This document shows positions 36,710 to 45,848 of a stretch of DNA of 64,000 nt, in pieces. Numbering within the stretch: position 1 is the first letter of the stretch; each line of letters opens with the position of its first letter. The notes beneath the pieces are model-generated. The model was not told the origin of the DNA. It did no database searches and was given only the letters and a program-made list of their open reading frames with translations. A program made the translations under genes and the position numbers. Location of the stretch: the NCBI RefSeq assembly GCF_900215355.1, contig NZ_OBEA01000001.1, forward strand, positions 867,266-931,265, read 5' to 3'. This stretch comes from Pseudooceanicola antarcticus. GTDB taxonomy: Bacteria; Pseudomonadota; Alphaproteobacteria; Rhodobacterales; Rhodobacteraceae.

Positions 36710-37510
36710 ATGAGTTTTTCGATTGCGGGCAAGACCGCCATCGTGACCGGAGCCGCGCATGGAATCGGTCTGGCCATCGGCAGGCTCTTTGCCGACAAGG
36801 GCGCCAATGTCATGTTTGCCGACATGGATGAAGACCGCCTGCGCGAAGAACTGGGCGAAGCGGTGGAAGAGGGCAATATCCGCTACTTCGCCGGCGACCT
36901 GCGCGAAAAGCTGACCATCGCCAACCTGCTCTCGGCCACCATCGACGCTTTCGACCAGGTGGATATCCTGGTCAATGCCTCGCGCCAGGTGCTGGTCTCG
37001 GACCCGCTGAACCCCGATGACGATGCCATGGAGACCATGCTGCAGCAGAACCTGCTGACGGCGCTGCGGGTCAGCCAGACGGTGGCCAAGCGGATGATCA
37101 AGCAGGCCGAAGAGCCCGAAGGGCCGCGCGGCGGCGCCATCGTCAATCTCTCGTCCATTGCCGCGCGCCGCACCCACCCCGACCTCATGGGCTTCTCGGT
37201 GGCAACGGCGGCGCTGGACCAAATGACCCGCTCGATGGCCGTGGCCCTGGCGCCGCATGGCATCCGCGTGAACGCCCTGGCCTTCGGCTCGGTCATGTCC
37301 TCGTCGCTGAAGGAGACCCTGCGCGACAATTCCGATTTCCGCGAGGATATCGAGGACCACACCCCGCTGTCGCGCATCGCGCCCCCCAGCGAACTGGCCG
37401 AGGCGGTGCAGTACCTGGCCTGCGATGCCTCGTCCTTCATGACCGGCCAGATCGTCACCGTCGACGGTGGCCGCACCCTGCTGGACCCGGTCGCCGCGCC
37501 TGCGCACTGA
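36710..37510 (+). CDS. Short-chain dehydrogenase-fold protein lacking catalytic Tyr and Lys
   Basis: A 266-residue protein with the full SDR fold. The cofactor motif GAAHGIG (14-20) is present, as is the Ser pair (SS, 148-149). Where the catalytic YxxxK should stand, the sequence is F162-SVA-T166 (FSVAT), so both Tyr and Lys are lost. The usual PG after strand 6 is also changed (NALAFGSV), and NNAG reads VNAS. The C-terminal DGGRTLLDPVAAPAH is typical. It probably binds NAD(P) but is unlikely to be an ordinary dehydrogenase. Downstream of rsmC by two bases. Confidence 0.8.
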   Translation: MSFSIAGKTAIVTGAAHGIGLAIGRLFADKGANVMFADMDEDRLREELGEAVEEGNIRYFAGDLREKLTIANLLSATIDAFDQVDILVNASRQVLVSDPLNPDDDAMETMLQQNLLTALRVSQTVAKRMIKQAEEPEGPRGGAIVNLSSIAARRTHPDLMGFSVATAALDQMTRSMAVALAPHGIRVNALAFGSVMSSSLKETLRDNSDFREDIEDHTPLSRIAPPSELAEAVQYLACDASSFMTGQIVTVDGGRTLLDPVAAPAH

Positions 37511-37537
37511 CCCTCGGGCAGCAATCCCCTTTCCTCA

Positions 37538-37662
37538 TCCGATGGCCAAAACTACTGCCGCCGGAGGCATGGCCCCGCAGGGGCCAACCCCTTGCGGACC
37601 TGGCCGTTCGGCGCTCCTGCGGAGCACCGAGCCTCCGGCGGCAGTATTTGTGGCCGTCGGAT
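37538..37662. repeat. Inverted pair of hairpin-tail repeats
   Basis: Two ~31-base arms (37538-37568 and 37631-37662) are inverted repeats with three mismatches. They share the core GCCTCCGGCGGCAGTA. The arms have tails pointing outward, the opposite layout to loci A and B. The spacer holds GGCCCC/GGGGCC. It lies between the SDR and hemF genes. Confidence 0.75.
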
Positions 37663-37739
37663 AGATGGAAGGGGGCGCCCTCTTCTGCCTGCGCGTCGGG
37701 GCTGCTAGGGAGGGGGCAAGCAGTGACAAGGAGCGCTTC

Positions 37740-38630
37740 ATGGCAGAGATGACGGACGAGAAGGCGCGGGCCAGCGCGTGGTTCCGCGAGCTGCGGGACC
37801 AGATCGTCGCGGCTTTCGAGGGGCTCGAGGATGCTCAGGTCGAGGGGCCGCTGTCGGATCAGCCCGCGGGCCGGTTCGAGGTGACGCCGACGAAACGCAC
37901 CAGCGAGGATGGCAGCGACGCCGGTGGCGGGCTGATGTCGGTGATGCGCGGCGGGCGGGTCTTCGAGAAGGTCGGCGTGAACATCTCGACCGTCTTCGGC
38001 ACCCTGGGCGAACGGGCGCAGGTTTCGATGGCGGCACGCAAGGGTCTGCCCGGCATGGCCGAGGATCCGCGTTTCTGGGCCTCGGGCATCAGCCTGGTGG
38101 CGCATATGCAGAACCCCCATGCGCCGGCGGTCCACATGAACACCCGCATGTTCTGGACCCCGCATGGCTGGTGGCTGGGCGGTGGCTCTGACCTGAATCC
38201 CTGCATCGAATATGCCGAGGACACCGCGCATTTCCATGCCGTGCAGAAAGAGCATTGCGACCGCCACGACGCGGGTCATTACCCCCGCTTCAAGGCCTGG
38301 GCGGACGAGTATTTCTACATCCCGCACCGCAAGCGCGCCCGTGGTGTCGGCGGCATCTTCCTGGACGATTACAACACCGGCGACTGGGAGACGGACTTCG
38401 CCTTCATCCAGGACGTGGGCCGGGCCTTCCTGCCCGCCTTCCTGCCGCTGGCCGACAAGCGCCGCGCCCAGCCCTGGGATGACGCGGACAAGGATGCGCA
38501 GCTGGTGCATCGCGGCCTCTATGCCGAATACAACCTGGTCTATGACCGGGGCACGAAATTCGGCCTGGAAACCGGCCATGATGCCAATGCCGTGTTGATG
38601 TCCCTGCCACCACTGGCAAAGTGGGTCTGA
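37740..38630 (+). CDS. hemF: Oxygen-dependent coproporphyrinogen III oxidase
   Basis: A 296-residue enzyme that uses oxygen to convert coproporphyrinogen III to protoporphyrinogen IX. Conserved stretches are NISTVFG, ISLVAHMQNPHAPAVHMNTRMF, DLNPCIEYAEDTAHFH and RGVGGIFLDDYN. The ATG is preceded by AAGGAG at six to seven bases. The cell thus has both HemF and HemN for the same step under high and low oxygen. Confidence 0.95.
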   Translation: MAEMTDEKARASAWFRELRDQIVAAFEGLEDAQVEGPLSDQPAGRFEVTPTKRTSEDGSDAGGGLMSVMRGGRVFEKVGVNISTVFGTLGERAQVSMAARKGLPGMAEDPRFWASGISLVAHMQNPHAPAVHMNTRMFWTPHGWWLGGGSDLNPCIEYAEDTAHFHAVQKEHCDRHDAGHYPRFKAWADEYFYIPHRKRARGVGGIFLDDYNTGDWETDFAFIQDVGRAFLPAFLPLADKRRAQPWDDADKDAQLVHRGLYAEYNLVYDRGTKFGLETGHDANAVLMSLPPLAKWV

Positions 38631-38652
38631 GCAAAGCAGCCTCGGAGGCGGG

Positions 38653-39678
38653 ATGGCGTATCTGAAGACGACCTGGGCAGTGCTGGTGGGGATTTTCCTC
38701 CAGATCGGCGAGATCAACATGGCCCTGGTCGCCGCCGGGGTGGCCTTCTACGCCATGCTGGCGCTCTTTCCCGGTATCGCCGCGCTGATCGCGCTCTGGG
38801 GGATCATCTCGGACCCGTCGGTGGTGATGGAGCAGCTCAAGCTGACCCGCAACATCATGCCGGACGAGGTCTATACGCTGGTCGCCGCGCAGGTCTACAA
38901 GATCTCGGCCTCCTCGGGCTCGACCCTTGGCTGGGCGGGGGTGGCCTCTCTCGCGGTGGCGATCTGGTCGTCGCGCTCGGGCGTGGCGGCGATGATCCTG
39001 GGGCTGAACACCATTCACGGGCAAGAGAACCGCGGCTCGCTGCGCCACTACCTGATCGCGCTCCTGCTGACCGTGGCGCTTCTGGGGGTGGGGCTGGTGG
39101 CGCTGGCTTCGGTGGTGGTGCTGCCCATCGTGCTGACCTTCATCCCGCTGGGCCCCGTGGCCTCTATCGCCGTCGAGGCGCTGCGCCTGATCTGCGCCGT
39201 CGTCGCCGTCATGGTCGGCCTGTCGCTGCTCTACCGCTTCGGGCCGAACAACCGCGGAGAGCGCATGTCCTGGGCCACCCCCGGCGCGCTGCTCAGCGTG
39301 GTGCTGTGGATGGGGGCCTCTTACGGGCTGTCGCTCTATTTCACCAATTTCGCCAATTACAACGAGGTCTATGGCTCGCTCGGGGCGGCCATGGCGCTGC
39401 TCTTCTGGCTCTATGTCTCGGCCTTCGTGGTGCTGCTCGGAGCCTCGCTGAACGTGCAGCTCGACCGGGCGCGGGCGCAGGCCGCGGGCAGCCCGGACCC
39501 GGCGCCGCAGCGGGGCAAGGCGGATACCGTGCTGACCGGGAAAGAGGCCGATGGCGGCGCGGTGGATGCGCCGCAGGAGGATCAGCTGGTCGAGGAAGGC
39601 CCGATCCACACCTCGGCCGAGCTGCCCGAGGATACCCCCGCGCCGCCCGAGCATGACCCGCGTCAGGTCAAGGTCTGA
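38653..39678 (+). CDS. YihY/UPF0761-family inner-membrane protein
   Basis: A 341-residue membrane protein of the YihY family, long mis-called ribonuclease BN. About six membrane helices and the family features MALVAAGVAFYAMLALFPGIAALIALWG, SSRSGVAAMILGLNTIHG and NEVYGSLGAAMALLFWLYVSAFVVLLGASLNVQLDRA are visible. The C-terminal ~65 residues are acidic and Pro-rich, facing the cytoplasm. No enzymatic activity can be inferred. It converges on hemE. Confidence 0.87.
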   Translation: MAYLKTTWAVLVGIFLQIGEINMALVAAGVAFYAMLALFPGIAALIALWGIISDPSVVMEQLKLTRNIMPDEVYTLVAAQVYKISASSGSTLGWAGVASLAVAIWSSRSGVAAMILGLNTIHGQENRGSLRHYLIALLLTVALLGVGLVALASVVVLPIVLTFIPLGPVASIAVEALRLICAVVAVMVGLSLLYRFGPNNRGERMSWATPGALLSVVLWMGASYGLSLYFTNFANYNEVYGSLGAAMALLFWLYVSAFVVLLGASLNVQLDRARAQAAGSPDPAPQRGKADTVLTGKEADGGAVDAPQEDQLVEEGPIHTSAELPEDTPAPPEHDPRQVKV

Positions 39679-39690
39679 CGGCGCAGAAGG

Positions 39691-40725
39691 TCAGGCGCCT
39701 GCGCGCACCGTGTCGATCATCAGCTGCACATTCTCGGGGTCGGCATCCGGCGTGATCCCGTGCCCGAGGTTGAAGATATGCGGGCCCTTCGAGAAGGCCT
39801 TCACGATCTCTCGGGTTTCGGCCACCAGGGCGTCGCCGCCGGTCACCATGTGCTTCGAGGCCAAGTTGCCCTGCACGCAGCCGTCGATCTGCACATTGGC
39901 CGCGGCCCATTCGGGGCTGACGGAATTGTCGAGCGCGACGCAATCGGCGCCGGTGGCCTTGGCAAAGCCCACGTATTTCTCGCCCGCCTCGCGGGGGAAG
40001 GCGATGACCGGGATGCCCGGATGGCGCGCCTTGAGTTCCGCGATGATGCGGCGGGCCGGTTCCAGCGCGTAACGGTCGAAGTCCTCGCCCGAGAGCGATC
40101 CCGCCCAGCTGTCGAAGAGCTTCACCACTTCGGCGCCGGCCTCGATCTGCTTCGACAGGTATTCGATGGTGCCAAGGGTCAGCCGCTCCAGCAGGGCCTC
40201 GAAGAGGGGGCGGTTCTCGGCGATCAGCGCATGGGCAGGGCCCTGGTCGGGGGTGCCGCGTCCGGCGATCATGTAGGTGGCCACGGTCCAGGGCGCGCCG
40301 GCGAAACCGATCAGCGTGGTCTCGGCGGGCAGCTCACGCGAGAGGATCTTCACCGTCTCGTAGATCGGAGACAGGACCTCGTGCACATCCGAGGCGGGCT
40401 TCAGCACGTCGAAGTCGGCCTGGGTGGTCACGGTCGAGAGGCGCGGGCCCTCGCCGGTCACGAACCACAGATCGGCCCCCAGGGCCTGGGGCAGCAGCAG
40501 GATGTCGGCAAAGAGGATTGCCGCATCGAAGCCATAGCGGCGGATCGGCTGCAGGGTGACCTCGGCGGCCAGCTCGGGGTTGTAGCACAGGGACAGGAAG
40601 TCTCCGGCCTGGGCGCGGGTGGCGCGATATTCCGGCAGGTAGCGGCCCGCCTGGCGCATCATCCAGATCGGCGGCGTGGGCAGCGTTTCGCCTTTCAGCG
40701 CGCGCAGGATCGTCTTGTCGGCCAT
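39691..40725 (-). CDS. hemE: Uroporphyrinogen decarboxylase
   Basis: A 344-residue enzyme that decarboxylates uroporphyrinogen III to coproporphyrinogen III. It has the signatures [16 protein letters not shown] near the N-terminus and [18 protein letters not shown] in the middle, plus the final [18 protein letters not shown]. Start preceded by AGAGAGGGACGAC. It is divergent from hemC across a 128-base gap. Confidence 0.96.
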   Translation of the reverse strand: MADKTILRALKGETLPTPPIWMMRQAGRYLPEYRATRAQAGDFLSLCYNPELAAEVTLQPIRRYGFDAAILFADILLLPQALGADLWFVTGEGPRLSTVTTQADFDVLKPASDVHEVLSPIYETVKILSRELPAETTLIGFAGAPWTVATYMIAGRGTPDQGPAHALIAENRPLFEALLERLTLGTIEYLSKQIEAGAEVVKLFDSWAGSLSGEDFDRYALEPARRIIAELKARHPGIPVIAFPREAGEKYVGFAKATGADCVALDNSVSPEWAAANVQIDGCVQGNLASKHMVTGGDALVAETREIVKAFSKGPHIFNLGHGITPDADPENVQLMIDTVRAGA

Positions 40726-40853
40726 GTCGTCCCTCTCTGGTTGTCGTGTCTCTGGTCGCGTCCCGAGGGCCTGATGTCAAGCGTGGGGCCTGCGACACCT
40801 CGGCCCGCCTGCCAATGCTTGCCAGCCCGCGCGGGCGCGCGTAACCAAGGGCC

Positions 40854-41801
40854 ATGACGCAGATGCTTCCGACCCCCGCCCAGCCCCTGAAGATCGGCAC
40901 CCGAGGTTCTCCGCTGGCGCTTGCCCAGGCGCATGAGACCCTGGGGCGCATTGCTGCCGCCTTCGATCTGCCGCCCGAGGCCTTCGAGGTCGTGGTGATC
41001 TCGGTGGCCGGCGACCGCATCCAGGACCGCGCGCTGCGCGAGGTGGGCGGCAAGGGCCTGTTCACCAAGGAAATCGAGGTGGCGCTCTCGGATGGCACGA
41101 TCGACATCGCCGTGCATTCGATGAAGGACATGCCGGTGGATCAGCCAGAGGGGCTGGTGCTGGATTGCTATCTGCCGCGCGAGGACGTGCGCGATGCCTT
41201 CGTCTCGCTTAAGCACGGATCGCTGGCGGCGGTGCCCGAGGGCGCGGTCATGGGCACCTCTTCGCTGCGCCGCCGGGCGCAGCTGCTGGTGCGGCGGCCC
41301 GACCTTCACGTGGTGGAGTTCCGCGGCAACGTGCAGACCCGCCTGCGCAAACTCTCTGAAAACGTGGCGGAGGCGACCTTCCTTGCCATGGCCGGGCTGA
41401 ACCGGCTCGAGATGGCCGACGTGGCGAAAAGCCCGATCCAGCCGGAAGAGATGCTGCCCGCCGTTGCCCAGGGGGCCATCGGCATCGAGCGGCGTGCGGC
41501 CGACAGCGCAACGGCGGCGCTGCTGGAGGCGATCCACGACACGCAGACGGCGCAGCGGCTGGCGGCAGAGCGCGCCTTCCTGGCCCGGCTCGACGGCTCT
41601 TGCGAGACGCCCATTGCGGGTCTGGCGGAGCTTGACGGCGCGACCCTGCGCCTGCGCGGAGAGATCCTGCGCCCCGATGGCTCGGAGGCGCTGGCAGATG
41701 ACCGCTCCGCCCCCATCGAGGACGGCGCGGCGCTGGGCACTGAGATGGCCGAGGCACTGCTGGCCCAGGCCGGTGCCGGTTTCTTCGACTTCAAGAGCTG
41801 A
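40854..41801 (+). CDS. hemC: Hydroxymethylbilane synthase (porphobilinogen deaminase)
   Basis: A 315-residue enzyme joining four porphobilinogens into hydroxymethylbilane. Visible: IGTRGSPLALAQA, FTKEIEVALSDGTIDIAVHSMKDMP, GTSSLRRRAQLL, EFRGNVQTRL, and GSCETPIAGLAEL, which holds the Cys that binds the dipyrromethane cofactor. It is divergent from hemE, so two consecutive steps of tetrapyrrole synthesis share a promoter region. It converges on the small secreted protein gene with a two-base gap. Confidence 0.96.
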   Translation: MTQMLPTPAQPLKIGTRGSPLALAQAHETLGRIAAAFDLPPEAFEVVVISVAGDRIQDRALREVGGKGLFTKEIEVALSDGTIDIAVHSMKDMPVDQPEGLVLDCYLPREDVRDAFVSLKHGSLAAVPEGAVMGTSSLRRRAQLLVRRPDLHVVEFRGNVQTRLRKLSENVAEATFLAMAGLNRLEMADVAKSPIQPEEMLPAVAQGAIGIERRAADSATAALLEAIHDTQTAQRLAAERAFLARLDGSCETPIAGLAELDGATLRLRGEILRPDGSEALADDRSAPIEDGAALGTEMAEALLAQAGAGFFDFKS

Positions 41802-41803
41802 GG

Positions 41804-42304
41804 TCAGCCGGTCGGGCAGGCGCCCTGGGCGTGGCAGGCCTCGATCAGCGCGATGTCCGAGGGCTCGGGGCGGGAGAAGTGGCGCCCGTCGCAGGGACCC
41901 AGCCCCAGCACCAGCCCGGTGGCGGTCTTCTGCACGAAGGCCAGCGCCTCGCCCGGATCGGGCTGGCCGGCGCACCAGGGCCCGAAGCAGCGCAGCAGCA
42001 CCGTCAGGTCCAGCGCGAAGTCACCGCCGAAGCCATCGTCGTCCAGGACCTGCCCGGTGAACCGCGCCGGGAAGCGCACCTCTTCCGGGTCCGGGTTCCT
42101 GAGATCCTGTTCGGGCAGCTCGATCTTCTCGAAGTCGAAATCGCCGAGCAGCACCACGTAGTCACCGGGGGCCGCCGAGAGCTCGTTGTAGCTTTGGCCG
42201 ACACCTATCGGCACGCAGGACAGCGCGAGCGCGGGACCGGCGGCCAGGCTGGCCACGAGGCCTGCCCAGAGGCCGGTGACGAGGGCGGGGATGGGGCTTT
42301 TCAC
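41804..42304 (-). CDS. Small secreted protein, function unknown
   Basis: A 166-residue protein with a signal peptide ([21 protein letters not shown]) and an acidic mature part with six Cys ([34 protein letters not shown]; one just after cleavage), which may form disulfides in the periplasm. It begins with GTG overlapping the rppH stop codon (GTGA), so it is translationally coupled to rppH. I do not recognise the family. Not clearly a lipoprotein because the Cys follows Leu-Ser rather than a lipobox. Confidence 0.65.
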   Translation of the reverse strand: MKSPIPALVTGLWAGLVASLAAGPALALSCVPIGVGQSYNELSAAPGDYVVLLGDFDFEKIELPEQDLRNPDPEEVRFPARFTGQVLDDDGFGGDFALDLTVLLRCFGPWCAGQPDPGEALAFVQKTATGLVLGLGPCDGRHFSRPEPSDIALIEACHAQGACPTG

Positions 42305-42783
42305 AGGCGATCTCCGAGCAGCTCCAGCACGCGGGCATAGACGGCGCGCTTGAACGGAACGATGTTTTCGACCAGGTCCTGCGGCGGCATCCAACGCCAT
42401 TCGCTGAACTCGGGATGTTCGGTTGCGATGTTCACATCGGCATCGGTGCCGTGGAAGCGCATCAGCACCCACTTCTGTTCCTGGCCACGGTATTTGCCAC
42501 CCCAGACCTTGCCCAGCAGGTGATCGGGCAGGTCGTAGGGAATCCATTCCTCGGTCTCGGCCTCTACGGTGACCTTTTCGGCCTGCACGCCGGTCTCTTC
42601 CCAGAGCTCGCGCAGTGCGGCCTCTTGCGGCGTCTCTCCCGGATCAATTCCGCCCTGGGGCATCTGCCAGGCGGCGACCTCTGAATCCAGACGTTGTCCG
42701 GTGAAGACCTGTCCCTCGGAATTGACCAGGACCACGCCGACGCAAGCGCGGTAGGGGAGGGCGGATTTCTCGTCCGGTGTCAT
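42301..42783 (-). CDS. rppH: RNA pyrophosphohydrolase
   Basis: A 160-residue Nudix enzyme of the RppH/IalA type, which removes pyrophosphate from mRNA 5' ends and so starts decay. N-terminus [23 protein letters not shown], Nudix box [22 protein letters not shown], and WWQMPQG-like [11 protein letters not shown]. In many relatives rppH lies after ctpA; here it is elsewhere. It overlaps the downstream secreted protein by four bases. Confidence 0.93.
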   Translation of the reverse strand: MTPDEKSALPYRACVGVVLVNSEGQVFTGQRLDSEVAAWQMPQGGIDPGETPQEAALRELWEETGVQAEKVTVEAETEEWIPYDLPDHLLGKVWGGKYRGQEQKWVLMRFHGTDADVNIATEHPEFSEWRWMPPQDLVENIVPFKRAVYARVLELLGDRL

Positions 42784-42984
42784 CGGTTCTCCTCAAGATT
42801 TCAACGCATCCTACGGACCCGCGCGGGCTTGTCCATTCCACCAGAAGCGCAGGTGTCCTGTGCCTTACTGCAGAGTAGAAAGTTCGCAAACATGCACTGA
42901 AGATATCCCTATTCGCAGGCAAAGAATACGCCTGTCCTTGTCTGGCCCGGCCTGACCCGGACGGGGGGCGATTCGGGGCGGGAA

Positions 42985-43881
42985 CTAGGCCCAGATCCCC
43001 GCCAGCTCTGCCGCCAGCCAGTCGCGGAAGCGGGCGAAGCCCGGCAGGGCTTCGGAGCGCTCCGGATGGATCAGCATGTAGGCCTGGCCGGTATCCAGCC
43101 GTCGGTCGGAGGCCAGCCGCAGCCGTCCTTCCGCCAGCGGACGCTCGGCGATGACCTCGGGCACCAGGCCGACGCCAAGCCCGGCGGCGGCCGCATCCAC
43201 CACCATGTCGAAATGGTCGAATCGCGCACCCCGCAGCGCCCGGCGCGGGTCGACGCCGGCTTCGCGGAACCAGTCGGGCCAGAGCGTGGGGCGGGTCGAC
43301 TGCTGTAGCAGCGGCAGGGCCAGTAGCTCGGTATCCGAGAGCACGCCGGTGCGGGTCAGCGCGGGCGCGGCCACGGCGACCAGCACCTCGTCCAGAAGGT
43401 GCAGATGCTGCGCACCACTTTGACGATGCGCGCTGCGCTGGATCGCCAGATCATAGGGATCGGCGTCGAAGTTCACCGGGGCGAGCCGGGCGGCCACGTC
43501 GAAGCTGATGCCTGGCATGGTCGACTGGAAGGCGCCCAGGCGCGGGATCAGCCAAGAGCGCCCGAAGCTGGGCAGCACCGAGATCCGCAGCACGCTCTCC
43601 TGTCCGCCGAAGGCCATGACCGAGGTCGCCGCCGCATCGAGCCGCGCCAGCAGGGCCTCGGCCTCGACCCGGAACGAGCGGCCCGCGTCCGACAGCGCCA
43701 GCCGCTGACGCGCGCGGGTGAAGAGCGCCACTCCCAGCCGGTCCTCCAGCGCCGCGATCGAGCGCGAGACGGCGGATTGCGTCAACCCCAGCTCGCGCGC
43801 CGCCCCGGTGGTGGTGCCGACACGGGCGCATGCGCAAAAGGCTTCAAGCTCTCCGACCGAGGGTATGTAGGGCTTACGCAT
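42985..43881 (-). CDS. LysR-family regulator next to glutaryl-CoA dehydrogenase
   Basis: A 298-residue LysR regulator. Winged HTH: LEAFCACARVGTTTGAARELGLTQSAVSRSIAALEDRLGVALFTRARQRLALSDAG. The effector domain contains LRISVLPSFGRSWLIPRLGAFQ, typical of the GcvA-like group. It diverges from gcdH with a 129-base gap, the arrangement seen for GcdR-type control of glutarate or lysine degradation. The effector is inferred only from this neighbour. Confidence 0.87.
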   Translation of the reverse strand: MRKPYIPSVGELEAFCACARVGTTTGAARELGLTQSAVSRSIAALEDRLGVALFTRARQRLALSDAGRSFRVEAEALLARLDAAATSVMAFGGQESVLRISVLPSFGRSWLIPRLGAFQSTMPGISFDVAARLAPVNFDADPYDLAIQRSAHRQSGAQHLHLLDEVLVAVAAPALTRTGVLSDTELLALPLLQQSTRPTLWPDWFREAGVDPRRALRGARFDHFDMVVDAAAAGLGVGLVPEVIAERPLAEGRLRLASDRRLDTGQAYMLIHPERSEALPGFARFRDWLAAELAGIWA

Positions 43882-44010
43882 TTTCGGGACGCCTATTCAT
43901 CGAACTCATAGCTTTGCAAGAATTACGCGTTAGCGCCCGCCTCGTCCATGGCCTAGATTGCGCCGCAAAGGCCAGGGCCGCGCGGCCCCCGCGAACCGAG
44001 GAGACATCTG

Positions 44011-45237
44011 ATGGATACCCCCAACCGCCCCGTCCTGAAGGACAAGGACCGCCCGAACATGTCCGGCTTCTCGTGGGAGGACCCCTTCCTGCTGGATGAC
44101 CAGCTGGAAGAGGAAGAGCGGATGATCCGCGATACCGCCCATGCCTTCGCGCAGGAAAAGCTGATGCCGCGGGTCGAGGAGATGTATCTCAACGAGGGTG
44201 TCGAACCGGGCATCTTCGCCGAGATGGGCGAGATGGGCCTGCTGGGTGTCACGGTGCCCGAGCAATACGGCGGTATCGGTGCGGGCTACGTCAGCTACGG
44301 GCTGGTGGCGCGCGAGGTGGAGCGCGTCGATTCGGGCTACCGTTCGATGATGTCGGTGCAGAGCTCTCTGGTGATGTACCCGATCTATGCCTACGGCAGC
44401 GAAGAGCAGCGGATGAAATACCTGCCGAAGCTGGCTTCGGGTGAATGGATCGGCTGCTTCGGCCTGACCGAGCCCGATGCGGGCTCGGACCCTGCGGGCA
44501 TGAAGACCCGCGCCATCAAGACCGAGGGCGGCTATCGTCTGGTCGGTTCCAAGATGTGGATCTCGAACGCGCCGATTGCCGATGTCTTCGTGGTCTGGGC
44601 CAAGTCCGAGGCCCATGACGGCGCCATCCGTGGCTTCGTGCTGGAAAAGGGCATGAAGGGTCTGAGCGCGCCGAAGATCGGCGGCAAGCTGTCCCTGCGC
44701 GCCTCGATCACCGGCGAGATCGTCATGGACAACGTGGAGGTGGGCGAAGAGGCCCTGCTGCCGCATGTCTCGGGCCTGAAAGGTCCCTTCGGCTGCCTGA
44801 ACCGCGCCCGCTACGGCATTGCCTGGGGCGTCATGGGGGCGGCCGAGGACTGCTGGCATCGCTCGCGCCAGTACGGGCTGGATCGCAAGCAGTTCGGCAA
44901 GCCCCTGGCCGGCATGCAGCTCTACCAGAAGAAACTGGCCGACATGCAGACCGAGATCGCGCTTGGCCTGCAGGCCTCGCTGCAGGTCGGGCGGCTCTTC
45001 GACCGGGCCAAGGCGGCGCCCGAGATGGTCTCGATCATCAAGCGCAACAACTGCGGCAAGGCGCTGGATATCGCGCGGATGGCGCGCGACATGCACGGCG
45101 GCAACGGCATCCAGATCGAGTACCAGGTGATGCGCCATGCGGCCAACCTCGAGACGGTGAACACCTACGAGGGCACCCATGACGTGCATGCGCTGATTCT
45201 GGGCCGGGCACAGACCGGGCTTCAGGCCTTCTTCTGA
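44011..45237 (+). CDS. gcdH: Glutaryl-CoA dehydrogenase
   Basis: A 408-residue acyl-CoA dehydrogenase, probably converting glutaryl-CoA to crotonyl-CoA with loss of CO2 in lysine and tryptophan breakdown. Visible: [19 protein letters not shown] (flavin region), [20 protein letters not shown], the catalytic Glu in [14 protein letters not shown] (about 390) and DMHGGNGI. The N-terminal [20 protein letters not shown] is typical of GCDH, and [16 protein letters not shown] fits the GcdH subgroup. GAGGAG precedes the ATG. Reduces ETF. Confidence 0.9.
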   Translation: MDTPNRPVLKDKDRPNMSGFSWEDPFLLDDQLEEEERMIRDTAHAFAQEKLMPRVEEMYLNEGVEPGIFAEMGEMGLLGVTVPEQYGGIGAGYVSYGLVAREVERVDSGYRSMMSVQSSLVMYPIYAYGSEEQRMKYLPKLASGEWIGCFGLTEPDAGSDPAGMKTRAIKTEGGYRLVGSKMWISNAPIADVFVVWAKSEAHDGAIRGFVLEKGMKGLSAPKIGGKLSLRASITGEIVMDNVEVGEEALLPHVSGLKGPFGCLNRARYGIAWGVMGAAEDCWHRSRQYGLDRKQFGKPLAGMQLYQKKLADMQTEIALGLQASLQVGRLFDRAKAAPEMVSIIKRNNCGKALDIARMARDMHGGNGIQIEYQVMRHAANLETVNTYEGTHDVHALILGRAQTGLQAFF

Positions 45238-45261
45238 TCCCACGGGTCAGCTGAAAGAGAG

Positions 45262-45292
45262 AAGGGCGTCGAGAGATCGGCGCCCTTTCTGT
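45262..45292 (+). terminator. Terminator of gcdH
   Basis: 7-bp stem AAGGGCG / CGCCCTT with a 12-base loop, followed by TCTGTT, 25 bases after the stop codon. Confidence 0.65.
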
Positions 45293-45335
45293 TGGGAGCT
45301 TGGCGCTCTCTCCATCGCATGGCGACAAATGGATA

Positions 45336-45405
45336 GGTCGTGGGGGCTCTGCCCCCACCCGCCTGCGGCGGGCTCCCCCGCAGTATTTTCAGCCATCGGA
45401 TGGGA
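45336..45405 (+). repeat. Single hairpin-tail repeat downstream of gcdH
   Basis: Hairpin GTGGGGGC..GCCCCCAC, hairpin CCGCC-TGC-GGCGG, then CCCCCGCAGTATTTTCAGCC. Same three-part build as loci A and B, in the sense of gcdH. Confidence 0.75.
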
Positions 45406-45446
45406 ATAGGGCTTTTCCTGTCGTGGGGGCGTGGCAGGATGGGTGG

Positions 45447-45848
45447 ATGCTGAGCCATGTGACCATCGCCGTTTCCGATTTTGACCGTGCGCGGGACTTC
45501 TACCTGCCGCTGATGACGCGGCTGGGGTTTGACGAGACCTGGCTGGCGCCGGGGCAGGAGGCGGCCTACCGCGAGCCCGGCAAGCCGCGCCCGCTGTTCT
45601 TCCTGACCAAGCCCTTCGAGGGCGAGGCGACGCCCGGCAACGGGCCGATGGTGGGCTTCCTGGCGCGGGACCGGGCGACGGTGCGGGCCTGTTTCGACCT
45701 TGCGATTGCCGCAGGGGCGAAGAACGAGGGGGCTCCGGGCCTGAGGCCCCGCTATCACCCCGATTTCTACGGCGCCTATTTCCGCGACCCGGATGGCAAC
45801 AAGGTCTGTGTCGCCTGTCACGCCGAAGAGGAGGCGGCCGAGAGCTGA
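45447..45848 (+). CDS. VOC / glyoxalase-fold family protein
   Basis: A 133-residue single-domain vicinal oxygen chelate protein. The paired beta-alpha-beta halves begin MLSHVTIAVSDFDRARDFYLPLM and end GAYFRDPDGNKVCVACH. His5 at the start, and Glu or His positions in the second half, could bind a metal, but the second ligand set is weak. The reaction is unknown. Its 3' end overlaps the convergent LysR gene by 31 bases. Confidence 0.8.
   Translation: MLSHVTIAVSDFDRARDFYLPLMTRLGFDETWLAPGQEAAYREPGKPRPLFFLTKPFEGEATPGNGPMVGFLARDRATVRACFDLAIAAGAKNEGAPGLRPRYHPDFYGAYFRDPDGNKVCVACHAEEEAAES

Noticed and set aside
19223..38630. Both hemN and hemF in one window as a redundancy anomaly
   Set aside because: Facultative microaerobes commonly carry both oxygen-dependent and oxygen-independent enzymes.
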